From the NCBI GenBank assembly GCA_965221405.1, contig CBDCSE010000003.1:372001-436000 (forward strand): a stretch of DNA of 64,000 nt, in the 5' to 3' direction. Shown here piece after piece: positions 43,520 to 52,310 of this stretch (position 1 is its first letter; each line of letters opens with the position of its first letter). The notes beneath the pieces were generated by a model. The model was not told the origin of the DNA. It searched no databases and saw only the letters and a list, made by a program, of their open reading frames with translations. The position numbers and the translations under genes are program-made. Source of the DNA: JAPOUP01 sp965221405. Its GTDB lineage: Bacteria > Pseudomonadota > Alphaproteobacteria > Rhodobacterales > Rhodobacteraceae.

Positions 43520-45088
43520 ATGACCGGCAAGTCTCTGCCTATCGGCATCCAGGATTTCGCGACCATCCGGAGCAGGGACTTCTACTACGTCGACAAGACC
43601 CCGCTCATCCGGCAGATGGTCGAGCGGGGTGACCACTGGTTCCTCTCGCGTCCCCGTCGCTTCGGCAAGAGTCTGCTGGTCGACACGATCAAGGCCCTCT
43701 TCGAGGGGCGGGAGGTCCTCTTCCAAGGGCTGGCCATCCATGGCCACTGGGACTGGTCGGTGACCCATCCCGTGGTGCGCCTGAGCTTTGGCGGCAGGTA
43801 TGACCGGCCGGAGGATGTTGAGCGCAGCATCGCCAACCAGCCCGGCCTGATCGAGCACTCTGCCGGACTGGTGCCGCTGGCCGGCGCGGACGCCGCGCCC
43901 GAGCGTCTGCAAACGCTTCTCTACCACCTGCATCACACCACCGGCCAGCGCGTCGTGATCCTCGTCGATGAGTATGACAAGCCGATCCTGGACGGGCTGC
44001 CCGACCCCGACCGGGCCCGCGCCAACCGGGAGTACCTGCGCGGTGTCTACGGCATCATCAAGGACAGCGCCGCCCATGTCCGCTTCGTCCTCGTCACCGG
44101 CGTGAGCATGTTCTCCAGGGTCAGCCTGTTCCCGGACATGAACAACCTCGAGGACATCAGCCTCGATCCCCGCTATGCCACGCTCTGTGGCTACACCGAC
44201 GCGGATATCGACACCGTGTTCGCGCCCGAGATCAAAGGGCTGGACCGGGACATGATCCGCACCTGGTGCGACGGCTACAGCTGGCGGGGTGCGGAGCGGC
44301 TCTACAATCCCTTCGATGTGCTCCTGTTCCTGCGCAATCGCACCTTCAAACCCTACTGGTTCCAGACCGGCTCGCCGCGCTTCCTCTTCGAGACGCTGAA
44401 GAGGAAGTCCGTCAGCCCGCTGGAGCTGGAAGGCATGCTGGCCGACGAGTCACTGGTCTCGAAGTTCGAGGTGGAGGATGTCAGCGCCGAGGCCCTGCTG
44501 TTCCAGACCGGCTACCTCACCATCACGGACGCGATCCGCAGGGGCCACCGCACCCTCTACCGGCTCGACTGTCCCAATCAGGAGGTCAGGCTCAGCCTGA
44601 ACGATCATCTGCTGGCGGCCCTGTCCCCGCAGGACCGGGTGCCCCTGGACGAAGGCGAGGCCTTGCGGGACCGGCTCGAGACCAACGATTTCACGGGCTT
44701 CGCGGACACACTCAAGGCCTGGCTGGCCAGCATTCCCTACCAGTGGCACGCCACGGGGGATCTGGCCCGCTACGAGGCCTGGTACGCCAGCCTGCTGCAC
44801 ATGGCCTTCCGGGCCATCGGCGTCGATGTGCGCGGTGAGGCGGCCACCAGCCACGGACGTGCCGACATGGTGGTTCCTCTCGGCGAGCAGGTCTTCGTCC
44901 TCGAGTTCAGGATGGCGGACAGTGCGGACGATGCCGAGGCGGCCCTGGTAGCCGCGTTCATCCAGATGCGGGCGCGGGGGTATGCCAAGACATACCGCGG
45001 CCAGCCCGTCCATCTCGTCGCCATCGCCTGCGGGCGCGACGCGCGCAACCTGCTGGAGGTCCGGGCGGAGCCGGCCGTCTTTCCCTGA
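43520..45088 (+). CDS. AAA-ATPase-like protein with C-terminal PD-(D/E)XK nuclease-like domain
   Basis: 522 residues from ATG 43520; upstream codons in frame lie in the miniature element. The N-terminal AAA-ATPase_like (PF09820-type) region has IGIQDFATIRSRDFYYVDKT, Walker A LSRPRRFGKSLLVDTI and Walker B VVILVDEYDKPIL. The C-terminal PDDEXK_9-type region has GRADMVVPLGEQVFVLEFRMADS, where the family has EFK; the catalytic Lys position is Arg, reachable by one A-to-G change. Such proteins are multi-copy in many symbionts and Bacteroidetes; function unknown, possibly defence or mobile-DNA related. Complete ORF with host-like composition. Confidence 0.78.
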   Translation: MTGKSLPIGIQDFATIRSRDFYYVDKTPLIRQMVERGDHWFLSRPRRFGKSLLVDTIKALFEGREVLFQGLAIHGHWDWSVTHPVVRLSFGGRYDRPEDVERSIANQPGLIEHSAGLVPLAGADAAPERLQTLLYHLHHTTGQRVVILVDEYDKPILDGLPDPDRARANREYLRGVYGIIKDSAAHVRFVLVTGVSMFSRVSLFPDMNNLEDISLDPRYATLCGYTDADIDTVFAPEIKGLDRDMIRTWCDGYSWRGAERLYNPFDVLLFLRNRTFKPYWFQTGSPRFLFETLKRKSVSPLELEGMLADESLVSKFEVEDVSAEALLFQTGYLTITDAIRRGHRTLYRLDCPNQEVRLSLNDHLLAALSPQDRVPLDEGEALRDRLETNDFTGFADTLKAWLASIPYQWHATGDLARYEAWYASLLHMAFRAIGVDVRGEAATSHGRADMVVPLGEQVFVLEFRMADSADDAEAALVAAFIQMRARGYAKTYRGQPVHLVAIACGRDARNLLEVRAEPAVFP

Positions 45089-45584
45089 TGGAGTGGGTCG
45101 AGCCCGTTGGCTCTGGAGTCCAACAACGCCGGCACAGACGGTGGGCTCACAGCCCCGTGACGCCTGTCCCTCTCCAACAAGGCACCCGTACCACAAGTGG
45201 CGCTACGGACGCTTCCGCCTCCCCACCGCCCGCCACCCTCAAGGCCCCCACACCCCTGCCGCTGCCGCCCCGTCCATCCCGTTGATCACTGCACCAACGC
45301 CAACCCGTACCAAGGAGACCCCCACATGACCCCCTTCACCAGCAATGTTAATCTCCGACCAGATCCGTCCGGGTCCGTCCCGCCCTGCCCAGTGCGGCCC
45401 CGGGAGACGTCTGTCTCCCGGTCGGCCCAAGGCCAAGGGGGCGAACCCCTTGACCCCCAGCCGATGAAAGAAACATGTCCGCCAGCCGTCCCGGCAGGTC
45501 CGCCATGCGGTGGGGGTTCCGCCACCCCGCCACGGTCCGCTCTCCGCCCGGCACTGGAGCGGACCGTCCCGGCATGCCTGCACG
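45089..45584. other. Spacer with a broken gene start and a hairpin
   Basis: aaggagacccccacATG at 45328 looks like a genuine ribosome site and start (MTPFTSNVNL...), but after about ten codons the sequence becomes relic-like and the frame is meaningless, so it is probably the 5' stub of a destroyed gene. ccgggagac-gtct-gtctcccgg at 45400-45421 is a perfect 9-bp hairpin. No other gene seen. Confidence 0.4.
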
Positions 45585-45681
45585 GCACCGCCGGTGGAAA
45601 ACGGTGCGCGGAACCCGGATCCGGTGGCCCGGAAACCGCCCGGAAAGCCCGGATCCGGGCTTGAACCGAAACATGGATGCT
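45585..45681. repeat. Inverted copy of the IS110-relic terminus at 41.09-41.18 kb
   Basis: The reverse complement of this stretch matches about 41085-41180, including ccaccggatccgggttccgcg-type blocks. It sits just upstream of the sugar-kinase gene, so the two copies bracket the region between the smo operon and tagK/gatZ in opposite orientations. Confidence 0.65.
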
Positions 45682-45716
45682 GCCCGTGCTCGCACGGGCG
45701 TAATGGGGATAGTGTT

Positions 45717-46673
45717 GTGCCAGGGAAAAAGATTGTGGTTATCGGGGAAATCCTGGTCGAGATCGTGGCCGACACGATCGGTGACGGATTCCGCGAGGCG
45801 CAGCCGCTTACCGGACCCTTTCCGTCCGGGGCCCCGGCCATCTTCGCCGATCAGGTTGCCAGGATAGGGCAGCCGGTCGCCTTGATATCGGCTGTTGGTG
45901 ATGACGATTTCGGACGCCTGAATCTGGATCGGCTGGGTCGTGATGGCGTCGACGTCTCCGGCGTTTTCGTTGACCCCGACCGCCCGACCGGCAGCGCATT
46001 CGTTCGCTACCGCGGGAACGGCGACAGGGATTTCGTCTTTAACATCAGCCATAGCGCCGCAGGTCGCCTGAACGTGACTGACACGGTCGAAGCCCTGATG
46101 GCTGCGGCCGACCACCTGCATGTCACGGGGTCGTCGCTGTCCAGCCCGGAATTCGTCGCGCTGAATCTTCGCGCAGCGGAAGGCATTCGAAGTCGCGGCG
46201 GCACGGTATCCTTTGACCCCAATCTACGCCGTGAGATCCTGTCTGCCGAAGGCATGCCCGAGGCCATGTCGAGGATGGTCTCAATGACAGACCTTTACCT
46301 GCCAAGCGGCGGCGAACTTACCCTGTTGACAAGAGCCACTACGCCTGAGGCGGCGATAGAGGAACTGCTCGGTCTGGGCGTTCAGGCCATCGTTCACAAA
46401 CGCGGCGCAGTTGGTGCCAGCTTTCACAGCGGGAATGAAGTATACGCAGTGAAGGCGCTTTCGGTCGATGAAGTCGACCCGACCGGTGCCGGTGATTGTT
46501 TTGGAGGAACCTTCACTGCGCTTTGGCTTAGGGGAATGGAGCCGCGCAAGGCGCTCCAGCTCGCCGCCGCGAGCGGCGCACTGGCGGTGAGCAGGCGCGG
46601 GCCGATGGAGGGTACCGCGACGCTTGAGGAACTGGAAGTGTTGGCCCGACGCTTGACGGGAGCGGCCCAATGA
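45717..46673 (+). CDS. PfkB-family sugar kinase, probable tagatose kinase
   Basis: 318 residues from GTG 45717 (VPGKKIVVIGEILVEI); the start is uncertain because relic DNA lies directly upstream. PfkB motifs: GPFPSGAPAIFADQVARIGQPVALISAVGDD near residue 35 and the anion-hole/catalytic motif DEVDPTGAGDCFGGTF near 258 with the catalytic Asp. The downstream gatZ overlaps by 4 bp. In Agrobacterium a PfkB kinase (TagK) next to GatZ phosphorylates D-tagatose from galactitol. I infer the same here; fructokinase or other ketohexose kinase activity is possible. Confidence 0.8.
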   Translation: MPGKKIVVIGEILVEIVADTIGDGFREAQPLTGPFPSGAPAIFADQVARIGQPVALISAVGDDDFGRLNLDRLGRDGVDVSGVFVDPDRPTGSAFVRYRGNGDRDFVFNISHSAAGRLNVTDTVEALMAAADHLHVTGSSLSSPEFVALNLRAAEGIRSRGGTVSFDPNLRREILSAEGMPEAMSRMVSMTDLYLPSGGELTLLTRATTPEAAIEELLGLGVQAIVHKRGAVGASFHSGNEVYAVKALSVDEVDPTGAGDCFGGTFTALWLRGMEPRKALQLAAASGALAVSRRGPMEGTATLEELEVLARRLTGAAQ

Positions 46674-47914
46674 AGCACCCGCTGCTTGCGATTCCCGAGG
46701 CCTATCACCGGGGTGAGCACCTTGGGATCACCGCGGTCTGCTCGGCTCACCCCCTGGTGATCGAGGCGGCGCTTCGCTTGGCCGGGAGCGGGGACCGGAC
46801 CGTCCTCATCGAGGCGACGTGCAACCAGGTCAATCAGGATGGCGGCTATACGGGCATGACCCCTGCGGCTTTTCGCGAATTCGTCGAGGGTATCGCGGGC
46901 AAAGTTGGCTTCGATACGGGTAGGATCGTGCTCGGCGGCGATCATCTGGGCCCCAATCCCTGGAAGGGTTTGCCTGCCGATGAGGCGATGGCCAAGGCCG
47001 AGGCGATGATCGCGGCCTACGCGCGAGCTGGCTTCACCAAGCTGCATCTGGACACGTCTATCGGATGCAGGGGGGAGCCTGCCGCTCTCGCCGACGCGGA
47101 AACGGCCGAACGCGCCGCCCGACTGGCGGCCGTCGCCGAACGGGACAGGGGTGCGCAGCCTCCGCTTTATGTCATCGGGACTGAGGTTCCCGTCCCCGGC
47201 GGTGCGACACATCCGCTTGATCGACTCAAACTGACGGCGCCGGATGCTGTGGCGCAGACCCATTATGCCCATCAATCCGCGTTCGAGGCGCGCGGTCTGG
47301 ATGATGCCTTCTCCCGCGTGATCGCGCTGGTTGTCCAGCCCGGCGTCGAGTTTAGCCACAGCGATGTCATTCACTTTGATGCGGATAGGGCGAAAGCCCT
47401 GTCCGCCACGCTGAGCGCCTACCCGGGCATTGTCTTCGAGGCCCACTCAACTGACTACCAGACGATAGGGGGTCTACGCGCACTGGTCGCAAACGGCTTT
47501 GCCATCCTCAAGGTCGGGCCTTGGTTGACATTTGCCTTGCGTGAGGCGCTCTATGCGCTCGACGCCGTGGCCGATGTTCTGGAGGGTGGCCCACCCAAAG
47601 GCGGACTGATGGCAAAGATGGAAGACATCATGACCGCTGCGCCCGGCAATTGGAAGGATCACTATGAAGGAGACACCAACGAATTGTGGCTGCAACGGCA
47701 CTTCAGCTACCTGGACCGCATACGGTATTACTGGCCCACAACTGAAGCTGAATCCGCGGTTTCGCACCTGAATTCCCGCTTGGCCGGGAAACGGATTCCC
47801 GCGCCGGTTGTCGGACAATGCCTGCCGCATGTCGCCGGCACAGATGCCGAAGAGATTCTTCTGGGAGCGGTCGAGTTCACGCTTCGGAAATATGAGATGG
47901 CAACCTTCGGATGA
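46670..47914 (+). CDS. gatZ: GatZ/KbaZ-type tagatose-6-phosphate protein (4-epimerase or aldolase subunit)
   Basis: 414 residues, normal GatZ length, ATGA overlap with the kinase. Motifs: GITAVCSAHPLVIEAAL, VLIEATCNQVNQDGGYTGM, LGGDHLGPNPW, KLHLDTSIGC, VIGTEVPVPGGA, VFEAHSTDYQT and LKVGPWLTFALREALYAL. Classically called the non-catalytic subunit of tagatose-bisphosphate aldolase. No catalytic GatY/KbaY gene is nearby, and the Agrobacterium homologue paired with TagK is a D-tagatose-6-phosphate 4-epimerase making fructose 6-phosphate. That role fits this context better. Confidence 0.87.
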   Translation: MKHPLLAIPEAYHRGEHLGITAVCSAHPLVIEAALRLAGSGDRTVLIEATCNQVNQDGGYTGMTPAAFREFVEGIAGKVGFDTGRIVLGGDHLGPNPWKGLPADEAMAKAEAMIAAYARAGFTKLHLDTSIGCRGEPAALADAETAERAARLAAVAERDRGAQPPLYVIGTEVPVPGGATHPLDRLKLTAPDAVAQTHYAHQSAFEARGLDDAFSRVIALVVQPGVEFSHSDVIHFDADRAKALSATLSAYPGIVFEAHSTDYQTIGGLRALVANGFAILKVGPWLTFALREALYALDAVADVLEGGPPKGGLMAKMEDIMTAAPGNWKDHYEGDTNELWLQRHFSYLDRIRYYWPTTEAESAVSHLNSRLAGKRIPAPVVGQCLPHVAGTDAEEILLGAVEFTLRKYEMATFG

Positions 47915-48546
47915 TCGGCGGAGTGATCCGGGTTCTGGCCCCGAGTCGGCTGCCGGGTGCCGTGCGACGCGGTTTCCCGCGGTCGCGGCAGGATTGGATG
48001 TCCCGGGGTCGGGTTCGCCGGTCACTACGAGCGGGCGGGTCTTTGTGGCATATATTGAGCGGCATGCGACAGCGGACGGGAGGTGGAGGTGGACGACGGC
48101 ATGTCACCCCGTGCCCTCACAAACGACGGACAGGAACCTTTCCATGAGGATACCATGACAGGAAGCGCGGATATGTTAAGACCCCGCATATGTGCGGTTC
48201 GGGGAGATCCGGTGTGGGAGCGCTGGCATGAGAGTGTTCAACCGGCTTCCGTGACTCTCCGCGATGATGGATCCGAAAGGGAACCTGCATAGTGCGCGGG
48301 ACAGCACATCAGAGTCTTGCGGCGGCTTGGCCTCAAGACCCGAAGCTATCGGCGGCCGTTTCATGAAAACGCCTGCTCAAAAGTTTCCGTCCTTGCCCGA
48401 CGCCCTGCGGGTTTCCTCGCCTTGCAGGCCTGAAGCCCCACATACGACCGACATTCCGGGTGCGGGTCAAGGCAACGATCGCGCGGGCGATGGCTGAACG
48501 TCAAACCGGGACGGAACGGGCGAGGTCCGGTTCACGCGGGATTTGT
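47915..48546. other. Gene-free stretch between gatZ and the membrane protein
   Basis: Several short frames are open but none is supported by a ribosome site or homology. Composition is intermediate. It may contain degraded coding DNA; the membrane-protein frame stays open back to 48460 but the better start is 48547. Confidence 0.3.
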
Positions 48547-49221
48547 ATGGAAATCCCAGTATGGCTGTTCGCGGGCCTGGTTCTTTCGGCTTTGGCGCTG
48601 ACAGGAATTTACGGGCGGTACTGGGTTCATGGTGACTTTGACGTCATACATGCCCTGTTGATCCTGTTTCTATCCATCAACCTGATGGTCTGCTATCTGG
48701 AGATCTGCCTGGCCCTTCACCGCGACTATGTCGATCAACGTATCGAGCATTGGCGCGATTTTGAGATGGAGACCGGTCGTGCGTCGATTATGGCCTTTCT
48801 TGCCTCTGTGGTCCCCATTTCCAGGTTGTTCCTGTCGATCACATGGGCGGATTTGTGGGCCATCTACTCGCAGATGGACCGTTCGTATGCGGATCGGCGC
48901 TCCTATGGCTACAATATCGACTTCGCCAATGGATTTCTGGTTCCGGTTCCGACACTGATCCTGTATGTCGCCTATAGCATCGACACTATGCCCGCGCTTG
49001 TCACGGGCATAATCGGGGTGATGCTGTATTGGCAGCTGCTGCATGGAACACTGGTCTACTGGATCGGTTTCTTCGGCGCCAATCTGCACGACGGGATCAG
49101 TCGGCGACATCTCTACTTTGTTGTCCTGGGCCTGAACTCACAATGGGTGTTTTTCAGTCTGCTGGGCATCTACGCCTCAATTCAGATGATCCTGAGAGGT
49201 GACTATAGCGTCTTCGGCTAA
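48547..49221 (+). CDS. Integral membrane protein of unknown function
   Basis: 224 residues from ATG 48547: MEIPVWLFAGLVLSALALTGIYGRYWVHGDF, then about six hydrophobic spans (IHALLILFLSINLMVCYLEICLAL; ASIMAFLASVVPISRLFLSITWADLWAIYSQMD; GFLVPVPTLILYVAYSI; ALVTGIIGVMLYWQLLHGTLVYWIGFF; HLYFVVLGLNSQWVFFSLLGIY). Charged loops contain HRDYVDQRIEHWRDF. The spans and polar WADLW.IYSQMD segment hint at an EXPERA-like or lipid-related membrane enzyme, but I cannot assign a family. Intact, host-like composition, stands alone. Confidence 0.6.
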   Translation: MEIPVWLFAGLVLSALALTGIYGRYWVHGDFDVIHALLILFLSINLMVCYLEICLALHRDYVDQRIEHWRDFEMETGRASIMAFLASVVPISRLFLSITWADLWAIYSQMDRSYADRRSYGYNIDFANGFLVPVPTLILYVAYSIDTMPALVTGIIGVMLYWQLLHGTLVYWIGFFGANLHDGISRRHLYFVVLGLNSQWVFFSLLGIYASIQMILRGDYSVFG

Positions 49222-49646
49222 TGACCAGATGTCCGAGGCGCGAAACCCGAGACCGTCCGCGCCGGGGCACGATGACATCAAGCGGGAGTTTGACATGCCG
49301 AGGATGTCATTGAGCGGGATTGCAGACATCTTCTTTCAGCCTACTGGAGAACCCATCCCGCAGTCGTGAGTCAGTTTGAATTTCGGTTTGGAGTAGTTCA
49401 GGCGTCCCCGATGCGGTTGACCGCGGCGAAGCCGGCATCGCGATGGCGCGGTCAAGCCATCGCCCTGCGTCCCGCGCGGGCGTCCGCAGCGCGGTCGGGA
49501 AGCGCCCGCCTCTCGGCTGACGCCGGGTCCCGCTCTACCGACATCCCGGGCGGGCTCCGCGTCGCGCACGTGACGCGAAACGGCTGGAACCGCGCGGCGG
49601 AACGGTGTAGGATGCGCTCGGAAAAGACGCGGAGGGAACCGGACCC
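49222..49646. other. Intergenic stretch with possible element end
   Basis: No gene recognised. gtcagtttgaatttcgg at 49368-49384 resembles the tttgaaattt motifs at 34335 and 41007, each at a relic boundary. GC rises to the right. The promoter for the coiled-coil gene should lie near 49600. Confidence 0.3.
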
Positions 49647-50114
49647 ATGGCCGAAGCCGCCTTTAACATGATCGCCGAGACCCAGCGGCTGCGCGACGCG
49701 GGACTCCCCCAGAAGCAGGCCGAGGCCGTCACCCTGGCGATCCACGCCGGCGTCACCGGAGGCGTCGCGTCGAAGGCGGACGTCGAGGCGCTCAGGGGCG
49801 ACGTCAGCAAGGAGATGGAGGCGCTCAGGGGCGACGTCAACAGGGAGATGGAGGCGCTCAGGGGCGACGTCAACAGGGACATCGAGGCGCTCAGGGGCGA
49901 CGTCAAGGCACTTGACGTCAGGGTCGACGCGCTCGACACGAAGATTGACGGTCTTGGCGACAGGCTGGACACCAGGGTCGACAGCCTCGGCGACAGGCTG
50001 GACTCCAGGATCGACGCACAGTCCGACAGGATCACCCTTCGGCTGGGTGTCGTGATCGCGGCCACCGCCGCCGCGCTTTTCGCCGCGCTGAGATACCTGC
50101 CACCGCCGGGCTGA
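49647..50114 (+). CDS. Coiled-coil protein with C-terminal membrane anchor (DUF1640-like)
   Basis: 155 residues, ggaggg upstream of ATG 49647. The N-terminus AEAAFNMIAETQRLRDAGLPQKQAEAVTLAIHAG resembles CCDC90/DUF1640 proteins. Residues about 45-125 are long coiled coil built of 11-residue units EALRGDVNREM (four copies, 33-bp DNA repeats at about 49788-49910) and then GDRLDTRVDSL-type units. The end LGVVIAATAAALFAALRYL is one transmembrane helix. DUF1640 proteins form membrane-anchored coiled-coil rods; function in bacteria is unclear. The near-identical DNA repeats suggest recent expansion. Confidence 0.72.
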   Translation: MAEAAFNMIAETQRLRDAGLPQKQAEAVTLAIHAGVTGGVASKADVEALRGDVSKEMEALRGDVNREMEALRGDVNRDIEALRGDVKALDVRVDALDTKIDGLGDRLDTRVDSLGDRLDSRIDAQSDRITLRLGVVIAATAAALFAALRYLPPPG

Positions 50115-50299
50115 CGTCCCCGCGCCACCGTGTCAGACAGTCAGGACCAGGTTCTGGCCACCCTCGTGGTACCGGCGATGGCGCAGGTGGATTACACATT
50201 TCTGAACGGCAAGACAGGCCCAAGCGCTTGCCCGGCAGGGCAGTCTGAAATGAGTGTGCTCATGATTCTGGACTCTCGGGCTGAGCACTTGAAGAACAA

Positions 50300-50307
50300 G
50301 GTCCGTG
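50300..50307. repeat. IS66 target-site duplication, left copy
   Basis: ggtccgtg, repeated exactly at 53413-53420 on the other side of the element. Confidence 0.88.
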
Positions 50308-50419
50308 GTAATCGTTCGGTGAAGGCGTGACGGCCATTCCACACGGCATTTGACGGCCGTCTTTCCGGGCATTCGATTTCCACTGGCTACACTGCGGCAC
50401 ATCCGCTGGCCGTGCCGCA

Positions 50420-52310
50420 TGTTGATTCGCGGAGTCCCCGTTTCGGCCCCCGTCCCGCCTCCGGTTCCGCCGGCGGAGGCGAGGGTTGCGGAGCTGGAGG
50501 GCCGGCTCACGGAACCGGAAGCCCGTGCCCTGGAATGGAAGCGGGAGTCGATCCAGGCCCGCGGCGGGACGGACGGGCTCCGGACGGCCTTCGGGAGCAG
50601 CCGCGGGAAGCCCGCCGCCTCCCGCGCGGACCTGCGGGATGTGCGCCGGAGCCGGGGCGCGCGGAACGTGCGCAGGCTGGAGACGGAGGTGGCGCGCCTG
50701 CGGGGCCTCCTGAAGACCGCCGGCATCGACGGCGGCCGGAACCCGGTGACGGGCCTGCGCAGGGAGATCGCCCGGCCCAGGGACGTGGCCGCGCGGCGGG
50801 CGGAGGGGCTGGAGGGGCCCGGGGCCGGGAACGGGAGGCTGCGCCCGGCGCGGGAGACCCATGCGCAGGCGCGGTCCGGCGGCAGGGGCGGGAGCGGGGG
50901 CAAGTCCGGATCCGGCCGCGGGCGCGGCCAGCGGGCGGGCGGTCCCGGACACGGCCGGACGCCGCGCCCGGAGACGGAGCGGAAGCCCGGGACCCACGAC
51001 CCGCCGGAGGCGGATCGCGCATGCCCGTGCCGCGGCCTGCCATACGTGCTGGACGGCAGCCATGGTTCCGGGGCCGTCGGGATCGGGGTCAGGGCGCATG
51101 TCCGGACCATCCGCCGCAGCCGCTGGCGGCGGTCCCGCGGCCGCGCGCCGGCGCCGCGGGGGGTGGCGGCGCCCCCGGTTCCCCGGCTCTTCCCCAACAC
51201 GGCCTGCGGGACCGGCTTCCGGGCCCGCTTCCCGTTCGGGCGCCACGCCCGCCACCGCCCGCCGGACCGGGTCGCGGCATGGATGCGGGACCGGGGGCCG
51301 CCCGTGTCGGCGGGGACCCCCGCCGACAGCATCCGCAGGCTGATGCCGCCGTCCGCGCCGCTGCCGCAGGCGATCCCCGGGCGCATGAAGGGCGCCGGAA
51401 CGCTTCACGGCGACGGGACCGGCTGGCGGGTCCAGTCCCCCAGGGGCGTCCGCGGCACCAGCCGCGCCTGGCTGTGGTGCGCGGCCTCCCGGGACGCGGT
51501 GTGGTTCCGCGTCGACGCCCGGCGGAACGCCGGGGCCGCCGGCGGGCTGTCCGCCGATGCCGCCCGCGGAACGGTTCCGGTCCGCGGCGCCCGCGCGGCC
51601 TGCAGGAAGCTGGCGCGCGTTCCCGGCGGCATCGTGGTCCTGGCCTGGTGCCGGGCCCACGTTCGCCGGAAGCTCATCCAGGCCGCCGCCGGCAGCGGCG
51701 CGCCGGACGGGTGGAGGGACCGGTGGCTGGACCGGATCGGGCGGCCGTTCCGCCTGAACCGGGTCCGGACCGGGCATTGCGGTTCGGAGGCGGGAATGGA
51801 GCGGCGGCCGCGAAGGTCCGGGACCGCGCACCGCCAGCTGCGGGGCGCCGTGGACCGGCTGTCCGCCCTCGCGGAGAGGGAGCCTGCGGGGCCGGCCGGC
51901 CCGGACCGGCGCGCGAAGGCGCCGGACCCGCCGGTCAGGCATCGCGACGGGCTCTGCGTGTTCGTCGACAGGCCGGGCATCCCCATGGACAGCAGCCTGC
52001 CCGAGCGGATCCGGCGCGGGCCCGTGACCGGGCGGAAGCTGCCGTCCGGGTCCGGCAGCCTTGAGGGCGCCCGGTTCCCGGCCATGATGTACGGCATCTC
52101 CGGGACCCTGCGGATGAACGGGACCGGCGTCCGCAGGTGGCCCGACGACTGGCTCGCCGCCTGCGCCGGGAACGGCGGACAGCCGCCGGACGGCCCTGCG
52201 CCATGGCTGCCCCGGTCGATGGACGGGGACAGGCGCCGGGCGCTGGAGGCGGCGGAATGGCATCGGACGGCGACACGGCCGGGTGCCGCTGTCACGGGCG
52301 CGGCTTCACC
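50420..52310 (+). pseudogene. IS66 TnpC-like transposase, heavily substituted
   Basis: One frame is open throughout, with coiled-coil region ARVAELEGRLTEPEARALEW, LETEVARLRGLLKTAGID, a basic linker GGKSGSGRGRGQRAGGPGHGR, zinc region ACPCRGLPYVLDGSH, LFPNTACGTGFRARF, catalytic block TLHGDGTGWRV (first Asp present), SRAWLWCAASRDAVWF, a lost second motif TVPVRGARAACRKLAR (family VCDRYSAYK), VVLAWCRAHVRRKLI and VFVDRPGIPMDSSLPERIRRGPV (third acidic residue Glu present; family MDNN.AER). GSGSLEGARFPAMMYGISGTLRMNG closes it. Losses such as D to G, E to G, W to R and F to S are AT-to-GC transitions. Almost certainly inactive. Confidence 0.8.

Noticed and set aside
49788..49910. Possible CRISPR-like array of 33-bp repeats
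   Set aside because: The repeats are directly tandem, in frame and without unique spacers; they encode coiled-coil units.
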